Part shown: piece after piece, positions 12,784-26,556 of the stretch
How positions within the stretch are numbered: the stretch's first letter is position 1
How the letters are laid out: every line of letters begins with the position of its first letter
Assembly (NCBI GenBank): GCA_050084985.1
Contig: JBITNC010000001.1
Span: forward strand, 134,602,001 to 134,666,000
Origin: Nageia nagi
Lineage: Eukaryota > Pinophyta
DNA length: 64,000 bases
Direction: 5' to 3'
Notes under the pieces: model-generated
The model's input: the letters and a program-made list of their open reading frames with translations, nothing else
The model's database searches: none
What the model was told of the DNA's origin: nothing
Position numbers and translations under genes: made by a program

Positions 12784-13185
12784 TGTTAGGATCGCACATC
12801 CTAACATTTTAGTGTTAGTATTAGCATTTTATTAAATTATCAGCATATATTGTAATATTATGATTGTAAGGGTGGGTCTTGATTTTGAATTACTATTAGG
12901 GTTAGGGTTTGTTTAATATAAATAGATAGAAGTGTGTGGAGAAAAGAGCTTGAACATTATTTTTCACCTTTAGAGTTGTAAGGAGGTAGCCCCTTCGAAG
13001 TGGCCTATGATTCTATTACTATTTAGTAAAATCCTATCCTTATCTACTTATTAATGCTATTTCGTGTTCTATTTACCACACATGCTCTATTATTTCCAAT
13101 AGATAGTTGTCATTTTCCTATTTCAATTCAATATTCATTTCATTTTTGCAATATTTCCCTTTTTTGTATTTGTAGCATCATAACA
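12784..13185 (+). repeat. 3' LTR of chromovirus G1
   Basis: It begins TGTTAGGATCG directly after the purine tract and ends CATCATAACA. It aligns with the 5' LTR throughout and is followed by the right copy of the GAGTA target duplication at 13186-13190. Confidence 0.95.
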
Positions 13186-13190
13186 GAGTA
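13186..13190. other. Target-site duplication of G1, right copy (GAGTA)
   Basis: It matches 7377-7381. In unit B the same site after the LTR reads AAGTA (50001-50005), one substitution away. Confidence 0.9.
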
Positions 13191-13790
13191 CCCAATATTG
13201 AAAAATTTAAAAGTAAAGAGTATCCTAAAGAGCATTTAGGGAACTTCAAAATGCTTAATATCAAATAGCAAATGATGATGCACTATTGTTGAAGATTTTT
13301 CCAATGACCCTTGGGGATCAAGCTATGAATTGGTACAATGCAGTTTCCTCAATATAGTTTTTTAGCTTTGAGCAATTATAAAATCTTTTCTTAACAATTT
13401 TTATATCAATATCAAGAAGAATGATTCTATTATATATATTAGATGGTTGGCATAGTTTGGGTAGGAATTCGGTATCAAATTATATTTTTAGATGGTGAAA
13501 TTTGAACACAAATATGAGGTTTTCTTGGCCCAAGAGGAGTTGGTGAGGTTGTTTAGTAAAATTTACAATAGACATATCTCTACTCTTCTTCAAATTCAAC
13601 AACATAAGATATTATACGATGCTATTTCACAAGCCAATATTATTGAGGAGGTTATAATTCAAAATGGTGAGATCAAATTGGTAAAAAAGGAAAACCATTC
13701 AAGAAAAGATAATTAATATATATAATGCAAATAATAATGATACAAATAATTTTGGTATGGCTCAAGTAAATCAGTAACACTTCAAGTGCC
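13191..13790 (+). pseudogene. Outer gypsy element G2, conserved gag domain
   Basis: The G2 gag continues here after the G1 insertion. Readable pieces include VPNIEKFKSKE and then PKEHLGNF (about 13,191-13,250), a typical start of the retrotransposon gag domain. Next comes an open stretch at 13,492-13,713 with FEHKYEVFLAQEELVRLFSK and ISTLLQIQQHKILYDAIS, the helical C-terminal half. Frameshifts separate the two. The same region in unit B (50,006-50,600) is slightly better preserved. The gag of element G3 (42,134-43,214) has matching phrases, so both come from one broad gypsy family. No protease or RT of G2 is found downstream. Confidence 0.75.
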
Positions 13791-15899
13791 ACTTCCATGG
13801 TAGTATAAATTTTTTACACCATTGAATTAACCCTTTAATCAAATATTAAAAAATTTGAATGAAGCACACATTTATTAACATTGCCAAAAGTTAAATGGGT
13901 GTAATGCAACTCAAACTTTCAACATTTAAAACCACTAAATTTAAGACCATTGTGTTTGTCATTCTATTCGATTCATTAGGTTTACTATTTAGGGACATAT
14001 ATCCCACATGATTTACATATTAATACCTTATTGACTTTATTTAGTCCTCATCTTTTCTTTGTAATTATGAGGGTACATTCAATTGGTATTTCCTTGCGAG
14101 TGGATACTCCTGATGATCATGCACTGGTTTTTAGTTAAATGAGATATTAAACTTTATTACCTAAATAAAGTTCACTATATTCTATCGTACACTTATGTTT
14201 GAGAAAGTGTAGTTATCACATCATAAGGATTTAATAACACTAGTTTAAAATCTTTATTTGAGAAATCTTACGATTTAGATCCCATGATAATCCCATGCAT
14301 CTCAATTTATTTTTGTTGTATCCTCATACTATCCCATTTGATCCCATTTATTCCTAAAGGGTCCCTAACATTTCTTGTATGATCCTAAATCTAAATTAGG
14401 GTCCATATGACTAATTTGGGACCCTCTCCAAACATTTGGGATGATAGTGTATTTATTTAGGGTAATTATTTCTTATCGATCCCTTAGACCATTGTACAAT
14501 CATTTGAATAATATTCATTTTATCATTCACATTTTACATGAGTTTTATCAACCTTGACTACATAATTAAATAATGATAAAGTGCCTTGTTCAAAATAAGG
14601 GTTATAACCAAATGTATCCTTAATGAATCTAAATCACATTATACAACATCTTACTAAATTTAATTAAGAAATTGAAATATCTCCCTCTTAATTTTAATGT
14701 TGTTTCTCATACATCTCATTTTATTTTCAAACTATTATCTTCCTATATTATACTAAATTAACTTTTAGGTCTAATATTTAAGATTTGGGATTAATAATAG
14801 TGTTCTCCAATTACAATTAAATACTATGTCTACAAAGCTATTCATAAGTTTTCGGGAAGAGTACTATAGATGACCTATATATTAAAGTTTACTTTACCTA
14901 TAAAGTCAAATTGATAAGTAACAACCATAAGAATTCTTTACAATATCTTGTATTATCCTTTGCTTTCATATCATACTATAGTTCTTGCCTTAACATATAT
15001 GAGACTTCAAAAGAGCACATTAAAGAAAGAATTATTTACATATAGTTGCTAATGAAAGTGTGCCAAATTTTAACTACATATAGATATAATGAATTTAATG
15101 AAGAAAAGTTTACTTAAAAATTGATTTAATTCACTTCTATGATATTCATATCATTGTACTACCTCTGATCTTCATGTGGTACTATAGTTCTTAATATTTA
15201 AAAATCATTTCAAAGATTGCACTATAAAATAAAATAGATCATATATCCATTAAATGAACTTTAAGATGTTCTATCAAACTTGTATTCCATTAACTTATTA
15301 CATGAAGATATTAAATACATTAAATGAGGGTGACCCTTATCATTTACAACATAGTCCCTTACAAATTTTACATAAGTAGATACATAGTAGATATTTCAAG
15401 TCTTAACTAGAGTTCTTTAATCTATCTTAAATTTCTTGATGTAGAATCTTCATCTTTGTCTTTCGAATTGTCTTCTAAGGATCAAAGGAGTTTGGGTCGA
15501 GTAATAGGAATGTTAAGAGTTTTAGGATCAAGACAACCCTCTTTTCACTTATGACCATGATGCAATTGTAATTTATCTATATGGTACCTAACTCATCAAA
15601 CCATTCTATGGACCTCAAGAGGATTTGGCTCCTTTCTAGGACTTCCTCTCTTCCTCGATCATATTGACCTTGCTCAATTAATATGGTAGCCTCCTCATAG
15701 TATAATTCACAATTTGTTCTTAACTATGGCTTAATTTTTACACTTGAAATCTCTTATTCATATTTTCATTACTTTGAACAATTGCTATTAGAAATCATTT
15801 CATCATTATTTGAAGGATAGATAATATTTTTCAAAAGAGATTGTGATCACACTATTAATTTACTTTTATTTACAATGATATGAGAATGAATCACTTAAC
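13791..15899. other. AT-rich stretch without a gene
   Basis: No coding signal is visible. The part up to 14,334 is shared with unit B (to 51,153) and may be G2 remains. From 14,335 the sequence occurs only in unit A; this is the left edge of the 13.5-kb block missing from unit B. Confidence 0.6.
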
Positions 15900-17270
15900 A
15901 ATAGTACTCAGAATGGACTTAGAAAAAAGGTTTTTGAGGAGTTGTGGAACACAGGCGATCTCTTCAAGGCTTAAAACGATGTATCAAATCCATCCTTGAG
16001 AATTCTTTACGAATTATCTAGATAGTTTATTAAGTAAAAACAAAGGGATTTCTTCAAGAGTTCGTACGCCATTTCAGTCAGATTGAAAGCCAAACTCTGT
16101 AGAATATGAAACAAAATACAAGGTTCATAACTTTTTTGACAACATGTCTGCTACGCAAAAAATGGGTTTTCTACAAACAAAGCACAGAAGAATTTTAAAA
16201 AAAGTAATAGATGTAATGCTAAACTTTGAAACATTTGGTAGCAATCTACTAGCACGATCCATCATAGAAGTAGTTGAAAATGGTTTCTCGTTGACTATTG
16301 TAGTTGTAAATTCCTGATACACAAATCCCAGATATTGTTTGATAGTATGTGTGATGCGGTACGAACTGTAATGATAGCAAGATAAGCACAAAAAGGACTC
16401 TTTACAAGCGCATAGGAATTGTTTGATAAAGTGAAAATGCTCACAGGAAAGGCATAACAAAGGTTTTCTGAAAAGGGCGCACGAAAATTTATAAAAAAAA
16501 AAGCCAAACTCTGAAATATTTGATAACATTTCTCCAGCTACGCCATCAAGAAGGCTCACGAAGAAGGTATACAAATTCATCAAAGAGTATTTGAAAATGT
16601 TTTTACATCAATTGCTTACGCCGAGAGTACCGTATATGCAAAACATGGAAGGGTACACAGGGACTAGAGAATTATTTGGCAGCATATATGATTGGAAACT
16701 GAGTCTTATAAATAAAAATGATTTGAGGACTTACACAAAATAAATTTGTTGAGAAGGCGTTATTAAAGTAGATTGCAATGGTTAGGTGTATTACAAATCA
16801 GTTCATAAACTGCACATGATGATAGGATGTGCACAAAAATGGATTTACTAAAAAGACATAAGAAACTTTTAAACAAATGAAAATGTGAAGTCAGAATTCT
16901 GAAGCATTTTCCAAGGTGTACCATGATGGGGGTGCTAACAGATGGTTTGGAGATACCTCAAATAGTAGCTCATCGAATGTTGAGATTGTGATCACACAAA
17001 GCCTAGAGTGCGGTTTCATGGGTTGTAATGTTAGCAAGAAATGCACAAAATAGTTTTTCTGAAAGAAACTTTTAAGCAAATGTGAAACCAAATTTGGCAG
17101 CATTTTCCAATATCCATCTAGCAATGCGCCAATGTAGGATTTATCGAAGGAGGTATGGAAATCTATCCGAGAGTAGTTTAAAAACAAATAAGCTTTCCAT
17201 CAAATATTGTGGTTGTGCGCAGAGTATGCAAAACATGGGAGAACACACTAGGCCTAAGGATTATTAAGTA
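15900..17270 (+). pseudogene. Decayed PPR repeats (PLS-type)
   Basis: Several degenerate pentatricopeptide repeats can be read in shifting frames. Recurrent marks are AQNG-like starts (near 15,910, 16,150 and 16,390), the KPNS-x-TF turn (AAGCCAAACTCTG-type words at about 16,088, 16,210, 16,500, 16,886 and 17,078), the IHQ-I-E-GF helix (near 16,255 and 16,575), VVVNALIDMYAKCG-like remnants (near 16,290 and 17,215), and ARELFD-like GTRELFGSIYDW near 16,665. PPR proteins bind organelle RNA one base per repeat; the PLS class often ends in E and DYW domains, as in the relic at 21,400-22,520. Too many stops and indels are present for function. It may be the upstream half of that same gene, split by about 4 kb of later sequence. 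Confidence 0.7.
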
Positions 17271-18955
<1,685 letters not shown>

Positions 18956-19029
18956 CATTTTGATTGTGATAACACCAGCTAGATCAATCCATTTATGAAC
19001 TTTCTAACCAACCCCTACCCAACACTGGC

Positions 19030-19725
19030 CATGGAATGCTCCTTTTCCATGTCAATCATCCTATCTATCATGTCCATTGACCTATGTCATGCACATGAGG
19101 CCTTGGACCACTTCTAGTACAAGGGCTTCCATTTCGACTTATGCAATGACTGACCATGTGTCGAAGGCCATTGTGCACCCAAGGTCTTTCAAACTTATCC
19201 ACTTGGGGCATCGAGTGGGTCATAGCTACGTTGGGCATTACCCTTCATAATGACTATCCTCCTAACCATAGAGTACATTAATGAGGTATCATCCCTCGAG
19301 AGCTCCTCCCACACAACCACATCCTGGTTTATCAACTAACACATGCCTCATGCACATGCCAATGCAGTTCCTAGGGAGAGAGTCACTGTTCTCTCATATC
19401 CTCCTCCACTTAGAGGTGAGCTTACATCCACATAAGCTTTGTTATTCTTCATGATGGGAATTTCAAAGATGCACCAAGTACCTCTTCTTGACTCATGCCA
19501 AGAAGGCATTTTCACCACTATCAATTAGGAACTATTGGATTTTCTCCTCGAAGTCCCATAGACTTTCAATGCTCTCCCAAGAGTACTTAGCATCTATGAA
19601 AACCTTCCAAGAAACCAAGTATTGAAGAGTCTATCACTCATTACCCTAATTCCTGCTGTGTCTTCCTTACTACCTTCACCTTATTGACCACCTTGTCTGG
19701 TTTATCTAGCACACATGCTAGAAGG
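19030..19725 (-). pseudogene. Chromovirus 3' remnant (chromodomain, purine tract, part LTR)
   Basis: The stretch is visibly richer in GC than its surroundings. On the minus strand, about 19,625 down to 19,515, it reads QYLVSWKVFIDAKYSWESIE and then SLWDFEEKIQ, a stop and FL. The spacing of Tyr-Leu-Val, Trp-Lys, Trp-Glu and Leu matches a chromodomain, and the LW-F--IQ-F tail is typical of C-terminal chromodomains of plant gypsy elements. About 100 bases further on is a purine tract (AAGTGGAGGAGG, complement of about 19,401-19,412), followed by a possible LTR start TGAGAGAACAG (complement of 19,386-19,396). No integrase is seen upstream, so the fragment is truncated near 19,725. The LTR end is not resolved. 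Confidence 0.55.
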
Positions 19726-21399
19726 CAATTCGATCGAGATCAAGCCTATTATAAAAAGAATGTATGGTATTTATTATTTAAATTAATTAATAATGAAATT
19801 GAGCCAATTAACATAATACACTATGATAAAATGAGATACAAAAATGATTTATGTATTTCATCCATCTACAAAGTTTCATGGTTTGGGTAAGAATATTTGG
19901 GATAACTTATAATATAATATGTAATGCAATGTGAATTTTGTTAAAGCTATTATATCATAAACTCAATATGAGGTTAAATAGGGTGGTACCATTAAAGAAT
20001 CTATTGGGTAGCTATGAATTATTTTTGCATGCTTACATTGAATAGAAGGTTGTATGATGATCCCACATGCAGGAGTGTCAAGGGAGAGGGAAAGAGGAGA
20101 GTGGATAAATGGAAGGGAAGGATAAGAATGAAAGTATACTTACCTAGGAGGGGTCAATGGGTGATCACCAATGCTAATGGCTGAGGGAGGGCACTTTCAT
20201 TGCACTTGGGAGGGGGCTCTTCCTAGCATTTTTCAATGTGGAGAGTGCATGTCATAATGTGTGGAAGAGGGGGCTCACATCTACACAGCCTCCACCAAGC
20301 CAAAATCTTAAACTACCAACATTATGGGTCTTCCATTTACTTCTTGTTTGTTATCAATACTATTGTGACCCATCAATCTCATTTATTTGAGGACCACATA
20401 AGTAAGTCTTCAATGTTTGGTTTGGGAATGGAATGGTTTCAGTTCAATATAGATTGTATTCTTCTTGGTAAGCATATTATGCATATTCATAGGTGATTAC
20501 TCTTATGTTCCAGCTTTGATATGAGTATCTTCTTTAGTGTTGCCATATATCTTCAACCCCCTTTTCTTTACCTTACAAATTTTTTCTTACTAAAATACAA
20601 TGATCAACATCTATGAGATGTAAACTCCCTGACTAAAATGTGATGGAAATAGTAGCTAGATCAAACTAGGAGTAGAGAACCTGCCAACCCTATGAATACC
20701 AATGTCAAATTTTCAAATAATGAGAGAGGTAAGGGAAAAAATTGGTTTGTACTTATTTCATATGTCCTCATCAACCTTCTTATATCTTGATACCATAGTC
20801 TCTCCTCCTGCTCTTCTTGCCATGATGTATACATATTTTCCTTTAGCTCATTACTAGTTACTTGTCCACAAGTTTCTAATGAGCCATAGACAAAATAATT
20901 TTGTGCTAAAAAGAAATGGTTGTTATTTTATCACACAAAATCGAAGTATACAGGTGTTTACTTCAAAAGCACTTGCATGCGTTGGATTATATTTTTCATG
21001 TTTTGTATTCAATAAATATTTTACATAAGATTTCTTCAATATAATTATGTATTACTTGTCTCTTACTTTTTATTTTTAACTTGTTCATATTGTTTTGTGT
21101 GTGCATAAGTTGTTAAATTAACTTTAGTATACTAATGTTTGATTTTCTATACACAAGGTATATGTTTAGGCTTCCTTTGTATATGTGCAAGCATTCTTTT
21201 GGAATAAAAATCAATTATATTTGATAATGATAGTTGGTTACTCACTTGGGAGAGTTATATTTACATCGTAGGCATTTTTTTTGGAGAGGGAGAATGAATA
21301 ATGTTGAATCGATGATTATCAATCATTTGTGGACCATGTTTGATGATGCAAATTCTTTGGAGCATTAATTTATTATGTCATGTGTCTATTAGCATTATG
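19726..21399. other. Stretch without a recognisable gene
   Basis: Short frames occur, the longest at 20,236-20,496 (86 codons), but none shows a known domain, a compositional signal or a promoter. The sequence becomes PPR-like only after about 21,400. Confidence 0.55.
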
Positions 21400-22520
21400 T
21401 GGGGGATGAGGATGGCTACTTTGCCAGGAGTGTAGAAAGTTGGCATTTCACTTGGGTTATTGGATAATCTCTTGTGCACCTTTCCTAGCATCGTAAAAGC
21501 CCACTCCAAAGGATCTTTAAAAGTGGATTAGATGTTGTAATGGTGAATACACTAGTAGATGTGTACACAAAATGTCAAACATAGAGAATGCATGTGAGTT
21601 ATTTGATGAGATGTATGAAATAGTTATAGCCTCATGACATGTAGTGATCGCAAAATATGGATAGCATGAGACTTTTAGGGAGGTACAATTTTCAAGAGTA
21701 AAGCCCAACCCTACAACCTTTGTTGTATCCTTCCAGTGTGCACCATGATGGGGATTCTAGAAGAAAGTGTAGAAATCTCTCAAAGAGTGGTTGCAAATAG
21801 TCATGCAAATAACATAACATATTTATGTGTTCTACTTGCAAATAGATAAGTAGGACTAGTAGGTGGATGTTGTAGCGACTCTTATTGTAACTATTCTTGG
21901 GAAGATTATTATGAATGCATTGTTGATCATCTTTATCTATGCAACTGCACCAAATGGGGTGTGCAAAAATGTTTGCTTGGTAAGTGTACACCACTTATGA
22001 ATGTAGGAGTGGGGATTACATGGAAACATTAATTTTTATTGGAGACTAAATATACTCCATCATATGTTCTCCTCTCAAATATTTATGCTTAAGTGGGCAG
22101 GGAGGATGATGTTTTGAGTAGGTAAATTGATGAAAGATAGAGGAAATAAGAAGACTCTTAGATGTATTTTGATTGAAGTTGATAGAGTATTCATGATTTT
22201 GTTATAGGAGAAAGATTAAACACATGAGATCTATAGTGATTTGAAGAAACTATTGAGTAAGATGAAGGTAGCAGACTATATTTCCAAATACAATACATGC
22301 ATTGAATGATATGGAAGTTTAAGTTGGAAAATGCATTTAGGTTATTAAAGACTTCACTAGAAACATTACTAAGGTTGTGAAGAACCTTCAACTATGCAAT
22401 GACTATAGCTTTGCAACCAAGTTTATACCTAGGAATGTTGCAAGGAACATTGCTATGAGGGATGGGAATCAAATTCTTCATTTCAAATGTGAAGAATGTT
22501 CTTATGGGGATTATTGGTGA
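21400..22520 (+). pseudogene. Decayed DYW-type PPR gene, C-terminal part
   Basis: A PPR unit reads KSGLDVVMVNTLVDVYTKC (21,511-21,567). A frameshift leads to ENACELFDEM (about 21,580-21,610), then AS-stop-HVVIAKYG where Trp became a stop, and RVKPNPTTFVVSF (about 21,700-21,735). The E region shows YTPSYVLLSNIYA then VGREDDV (22,051-22,113). Near 22,190 is a VHDFVIGE-like piece. From 22,365 an uninterrupted DYW end reads ITKVVKNLQLCNDYSFATKF and finishes CSYGDYW followed by TGA (22,518-22,520). DYW domains act in C-to-U RNA editing in plant organelles. Here the HSE box is missing and the C-x2-CH zinc motif has become CNDYSF, so the domain is dead apart from the frameshifts. The missing N-terminus may be the relic at 15,900-17,270. 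Confidence 0.87.
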
Positions 22521-24647
22521 TGCAAATTAATTCAAACCAATTTCATCATTTTATTTTTCAAAAAAAAAGTGTTGTTATTAAATATTTATATGATTATACT
22601 TGATGTTGTTGATTATCGACATCATTTTTTAGGAATCTTCTAGTATTGGAGAGTAAAGTGTTGGAGATGAAAGAATGTGGATCATAAAAATAAAAGGAGA
22701 AATATTTGAAGTAAACAAAGAACATTCAACAAATGATAAATTATTTTAGTAGGCTTATAAGTAGCAAGGTACTTTGACATAACGAGATTAGAATAACTCT
22801 GATGTGTACTTTACTCTTGGCTTTATTAGGATTAATGAAGGGAGTGAGAAATGCAAAAGTCCTGCATGTAGTCCAAGTTTGTTAATTTCAAACCATGATT
22901 AATACTACTATCAGTCACTTTCTAGGAATTAGAACCTTAGAATGCGTCAAGAGCAAATTGAATGAGATGACTCATAGCTTCCCTCAATAATTAAGTTGTA
23001 GAATAGTGTGATGGTTTCCACTCCTACATTGATACTAAAATCAATGAGGTTTAAAAAGCACCCTTGCCAGTAGGGTGCTCCTTTAGCTATCACCATCAAC
23101 TCATTAATCACTACATCATACCACTTCTACATCAATTATTTAACTTTCATCTTACCATTTCTAATCTCAACTCCCATCTCTCCTTCCATCTAGTTGCTAA
23201 ATTTCCTATAGAAGAGTAGAATACTACTAGTAGGGGTACCTCATTCTCTCAATAGTTTTCTTTTATAGTTTTTATTTTCTTATTTTTCCAAGATATCTTA
23301 GAATCTACTATCAGTTGTATGCATTTTAGAGATAAGTCGTTGCACTTCCGTTGGGCCACTCCATGGCTCCAGATGGCTAGCAAGTCTAGTGGAAGAGCAA
23401 CTTCTCGTGCTAACCTATCATAAGGGTTTCTACATATGAAGAGGGGGAGGGGAAAATTGTTGGGGATGAAGAGATTAGGTTGGGGGAATAGAAAATTATG
23501 TCCAAGGCAAAGATTTCAACTCGACTACTTCCAAGGAACCTAATTTTTATTTCCTTATTAAAAAATAATTGAATTTTGAACGACTTGTTGGAAATTTATT
23601 TATTTATTAATTAAATACATATTAATTAAATATTTTGATTATGTGATCTCTTTTAATAAAATAATAACGCTTAAAATGAGAGAGTGTAATTAATAATCTA
23701 AAGCGTACCCATAGCATAAGGTTGTAATACATAATTTTTATTGTATGATGCACCATTGTGTATATTATAAATATCCTATAAAAAATTACTTTCAAATTTG
23801 ATATAAACCTTATCTTAAGATAATATTCATTCCCCAATATGTTTATTTAATATTTGGCTCACAAATTGAGAAATATCTTCTCTTAAACCATTTGTTTTGA
23901 TGATCATCATCTCAAACATTTTTTACACATTCCATTATTGTGTGTACATTTTTGAAGTATATATTCTAAAATTATATATAACATGATGGAATCAATCATA
24001 ATATCCTCCTCCATTCCAAATTCATTTATTCTACATGTCTATTTAAAATCTAATTCATAATAATTTAAGAATTGTCTACTATTTTTCAATTTTTTATTAT
24101 TCTTTTGAACCATGTTTATAGTTTATTAGTTCTATGCTTTTATTTATTATTTGAACATTTTTCTTTCTATCCTCACTAGAGGAAGGTGTTCATGCATTTC
24201 CTATGGAACCTATGTTTAAATAAAAAGTAATTATTTCTAACATGAAGAAATCAATCAAATTGTCCTTCTTCATTCTAAATTCATTTCTCTAGCATGTCAA
24301 TTTAATATCTGACTCACAATATGGAAATTATCTTCTATTATGAGTTTGTTTTCTACTATTTTATGAACATTTTCCTTAGATACATTCACTACAACAAAGT
24401 TCTACATGATTTCTTGGAAAAGCTATGCATAAATTTCAAGTAATAAATCCATTGGTTGGTTTTTTATTTCTATTTATACCTCTTCTAATATATATTTGCA
24501 GATAGTGAAATAACTGTAGAGAAAATTCAACAAAGCATTGTCATTTAAATACATCACAATATATATTCCAATAGTATTAAACATACTTTAAAATGAGTAG
24601 GTAATGTACACCAAATACTCCAATACCTTTTCAAAATCGAAACAATG
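22521..24647. other. AT-rich stretch without a gene
   Basis: No coding signal is visible. Two related stretches of about 100 bp occur near 23,983-24,085 and 24,241-24,345 (shared words such as AAATTCATTT and ATCAATCA), an old local duplication. CACTACAACAAAG at 24,386 resembles a CACTA-type transposon end, but no matching opposite end is seen. Confidence 0.55.
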
Positions 24648-25107
24648 TGTTGGGTTAACAGATTAATAATAGAAAATAATTTTGAGCAAAATTACAGAAA
24701 GAATTCCAAAGCATTCAAGACAAAAACCAACACATAAATGAGTAGACACAACATATATTGAGGTTCACCCAAAGTGGGCTACATCCTCATAGAATTATCC
24801 AGTCCTCTTTGTTTTATCCTCCAAAGGGATCCTCCTATAGCAAAACAACTGGAAACTTCCTCTATGGAATACAATGGAACCTCACACACAAGTCTCTCAT
24901 TTGTTCCTGCAACCTAGAATAAGCTAATCTCAAAATGCATGAGATATTAGTGGAGATAATCAATCCCAATCAAGATCCAGTATTTTTTCCCCTATTTAGT
25001 TCTAACTGCAATCTCTTGCAATCTAAACAAATTGTCATCCATCTAATTTTAGTTTCCAAATCAGACAAATTAGAACAAATAGTTAACTCAAGCTCCAAAC
25101 CTTATCA
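24648..25107 (-). repeat. 3' LTR of antisense copia fragment C3
   Basis: Read on the minus strand, the purine tract CCAAGTGGGAGAT (complement of 25,108-25,120) follows the RNase H end and is followed by an LTR that starts TGATAAGG and ends AACCCAACA at 24,648. That gives 460 bp with TG...CA ends. Its 5' partner is absent because the element is truncated on the right. Confidence 0.75.
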
Positions 25108-26340
25108 ATCTCCCACTTGGATACTGAGATGCTACAATAACCCTACAACCTAGAATTGGATATTCATACCATTGATCTAAACAAATCAAAGTTGAGCAAA
25201 TGCTCAACTTCTCCCTTGAGATAACTTTAGTTAACATGTTTGCAACATTCTTAGAATTATGAATCTTCCCAAGATTCAAATATCCGTCTTACAATATAGA
25301 ACGAATGAAATGGTATCTCAATTGAATGTGTTTAGTTTTGGAATGGAAGGTTGAGTTCTTTGCTAGGTGGATAGCAGTCTAGCTATCACTCCATAATGTA
25401 TTATCATATTACTTTCTCCCCAACACTTCCAAAAGCCCTTGCAACCATATCATCTACTTGCTTCCTTATGTTATTGTAATGTACTCAGCTTTTGTTGTTG
25501 AAAGAGCTACTACTGGTTGGAGTTTTGAAATCCAACTCATCGCTCCACCACCTACTGTGAAGACATACCTTGTTGTGCTCCTTCCTCCATCAAGATCTCC
25601 TACCATATTAGAGTCTACAAAACCTTACAAACTCAAATTACTACCTCCTAAATTTAAATAATATTTAGAAGTACCCCTCAAATACATGAATATCTAGTTG
25701 ACAACTTGTCAATGCTCCTTTCTTGGATTGTTTATGAACCTATTAACAACTCCCAATACTTGGTGTATGTCTAGTCTTGTGCGGATAATTGTATACATCA
25801 AGCTTCCCACTGCAAAAACATAGGGAACCCTTGCCATATAGTTCTTTTCATCCTGTGTTCTTGGACATAAATTCTTGCTCAGCTTAAAATGCTTTTCTAA
25901 TGGTGTGCTTACTAGTTTTGCATTAATTATGGTAAATCTCTACAACATCTTCTCAACATAGTCTTCTTATGATAGCTTCAACATATTATTTTTCCTGTTT
26001 CTTATTATTTTCATTCTAAGGATTTTTTCCCAGCTTCCAAAACCTTCATAGCAAATGTGTTTTCCAATTTCTTTTTCACAGTATTAATGTTCTACATGTT
26101 AGACCCTGCAACAAGCATGTCATCTACATACAACAATAAAGTAATGAAATCACCATCACTATTCTTCTTGAAATAAACATGGTGATCTGATCGACATCTA
26201 CTAAAATCATTTTCATTCATAAAGCCATCAAACCTCTTGTACCACTTCCTTGGTGCCTAATTAAAGCCATATAAACTTTCTTCAATTTACAAACAAGATT
26301 TTCCTTACCTTTTACCTCATAACCTTCAGGTAATTAAACA
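25108..26340 (-). pseudogene. Antisense copia pol fragment C3 (RT and RNase H)
   Basis: On the minus strand, RT pieces are visible from about 26,290 downward: GLYGFN, RKWYKRFDGFM, then ITLLLYVDDMLVAGSNM (about 26,145-26,095), which keeps the YVDD box. RNase H follows, including the region complementary to about 25,460-25,560 and the C-terminal LNLGKIHNSKNVANMLTKVI (about 25,282-25,220). It then runs into the purine tract and LTR. Stops and frameshifts are frequent. The fragment is truncated near 26,340, only about 130 bp before the TATA box of the UGT gene, so it forms the immediate upstream neighbour of that promoter. It belongs to the same broad copia type as C1. Confidence 0.88.
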
Positions 26341-26472
26341 ATAAAGGTAAACGAACTAACCCCTGCCGTGATCTGTTGCACTGATGAAGTTGGTCTCTCA
26401 AGCTCTATTATTTGGTAACTGATCGTCTGAACAAGCTACCAGTCAACGCAAATGTTTTGTTGGCTATGTACC

Positions 26473-26480
26473 TATAAATA
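26473..26480 (+). promoter_or_regulatory. TATA box of the UGT gene
   Basis: TATAAATA lies 77 bp upstream of the chosen ATG at 26557. A start of transcription about 30 bp downstream would leave a 5' leader of roughly 45-50 bp, normal for a plant gene. Confidence 0.65.
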
Positions 26481-26556
26481 TCTAAGACCTCAAATCCATA
26501 TCCAGACTTGGTGTACGTGTGAGGCTTATCATAACCAAAGAGACGCCACAGTAACA

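Larger units (their letters stand above)
7382..13185 (+). mobile_element. Gypsy chromovirus G1, complete but degenerate, nested in G2
   Basis: The element is about 5.8 kb, with two LTRs of 401 and 402 bp, a primer binding site, gag-protease-RT-RNase H-integrase-chromodomain remains, a purine tract (CCAAGAGGGGTGGCA just before 12784) and a 5-bp target-site duplication. By eye the two LTRs differ at roughly 35-40 positions in about 400 bp, so the insertion is old. All coding domains are broken by stops and frameshifts. It sits inside the gag gene of gypsy element G2. Its 3' part from about 11,425 is repeated at 48,066-50,000 by the segmental duplication. The C-terminal chromodomain places it among plant chromoviruses; its short length and LTRs would suit a Reina-like element, which is inference. 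Confidence 0.95.
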
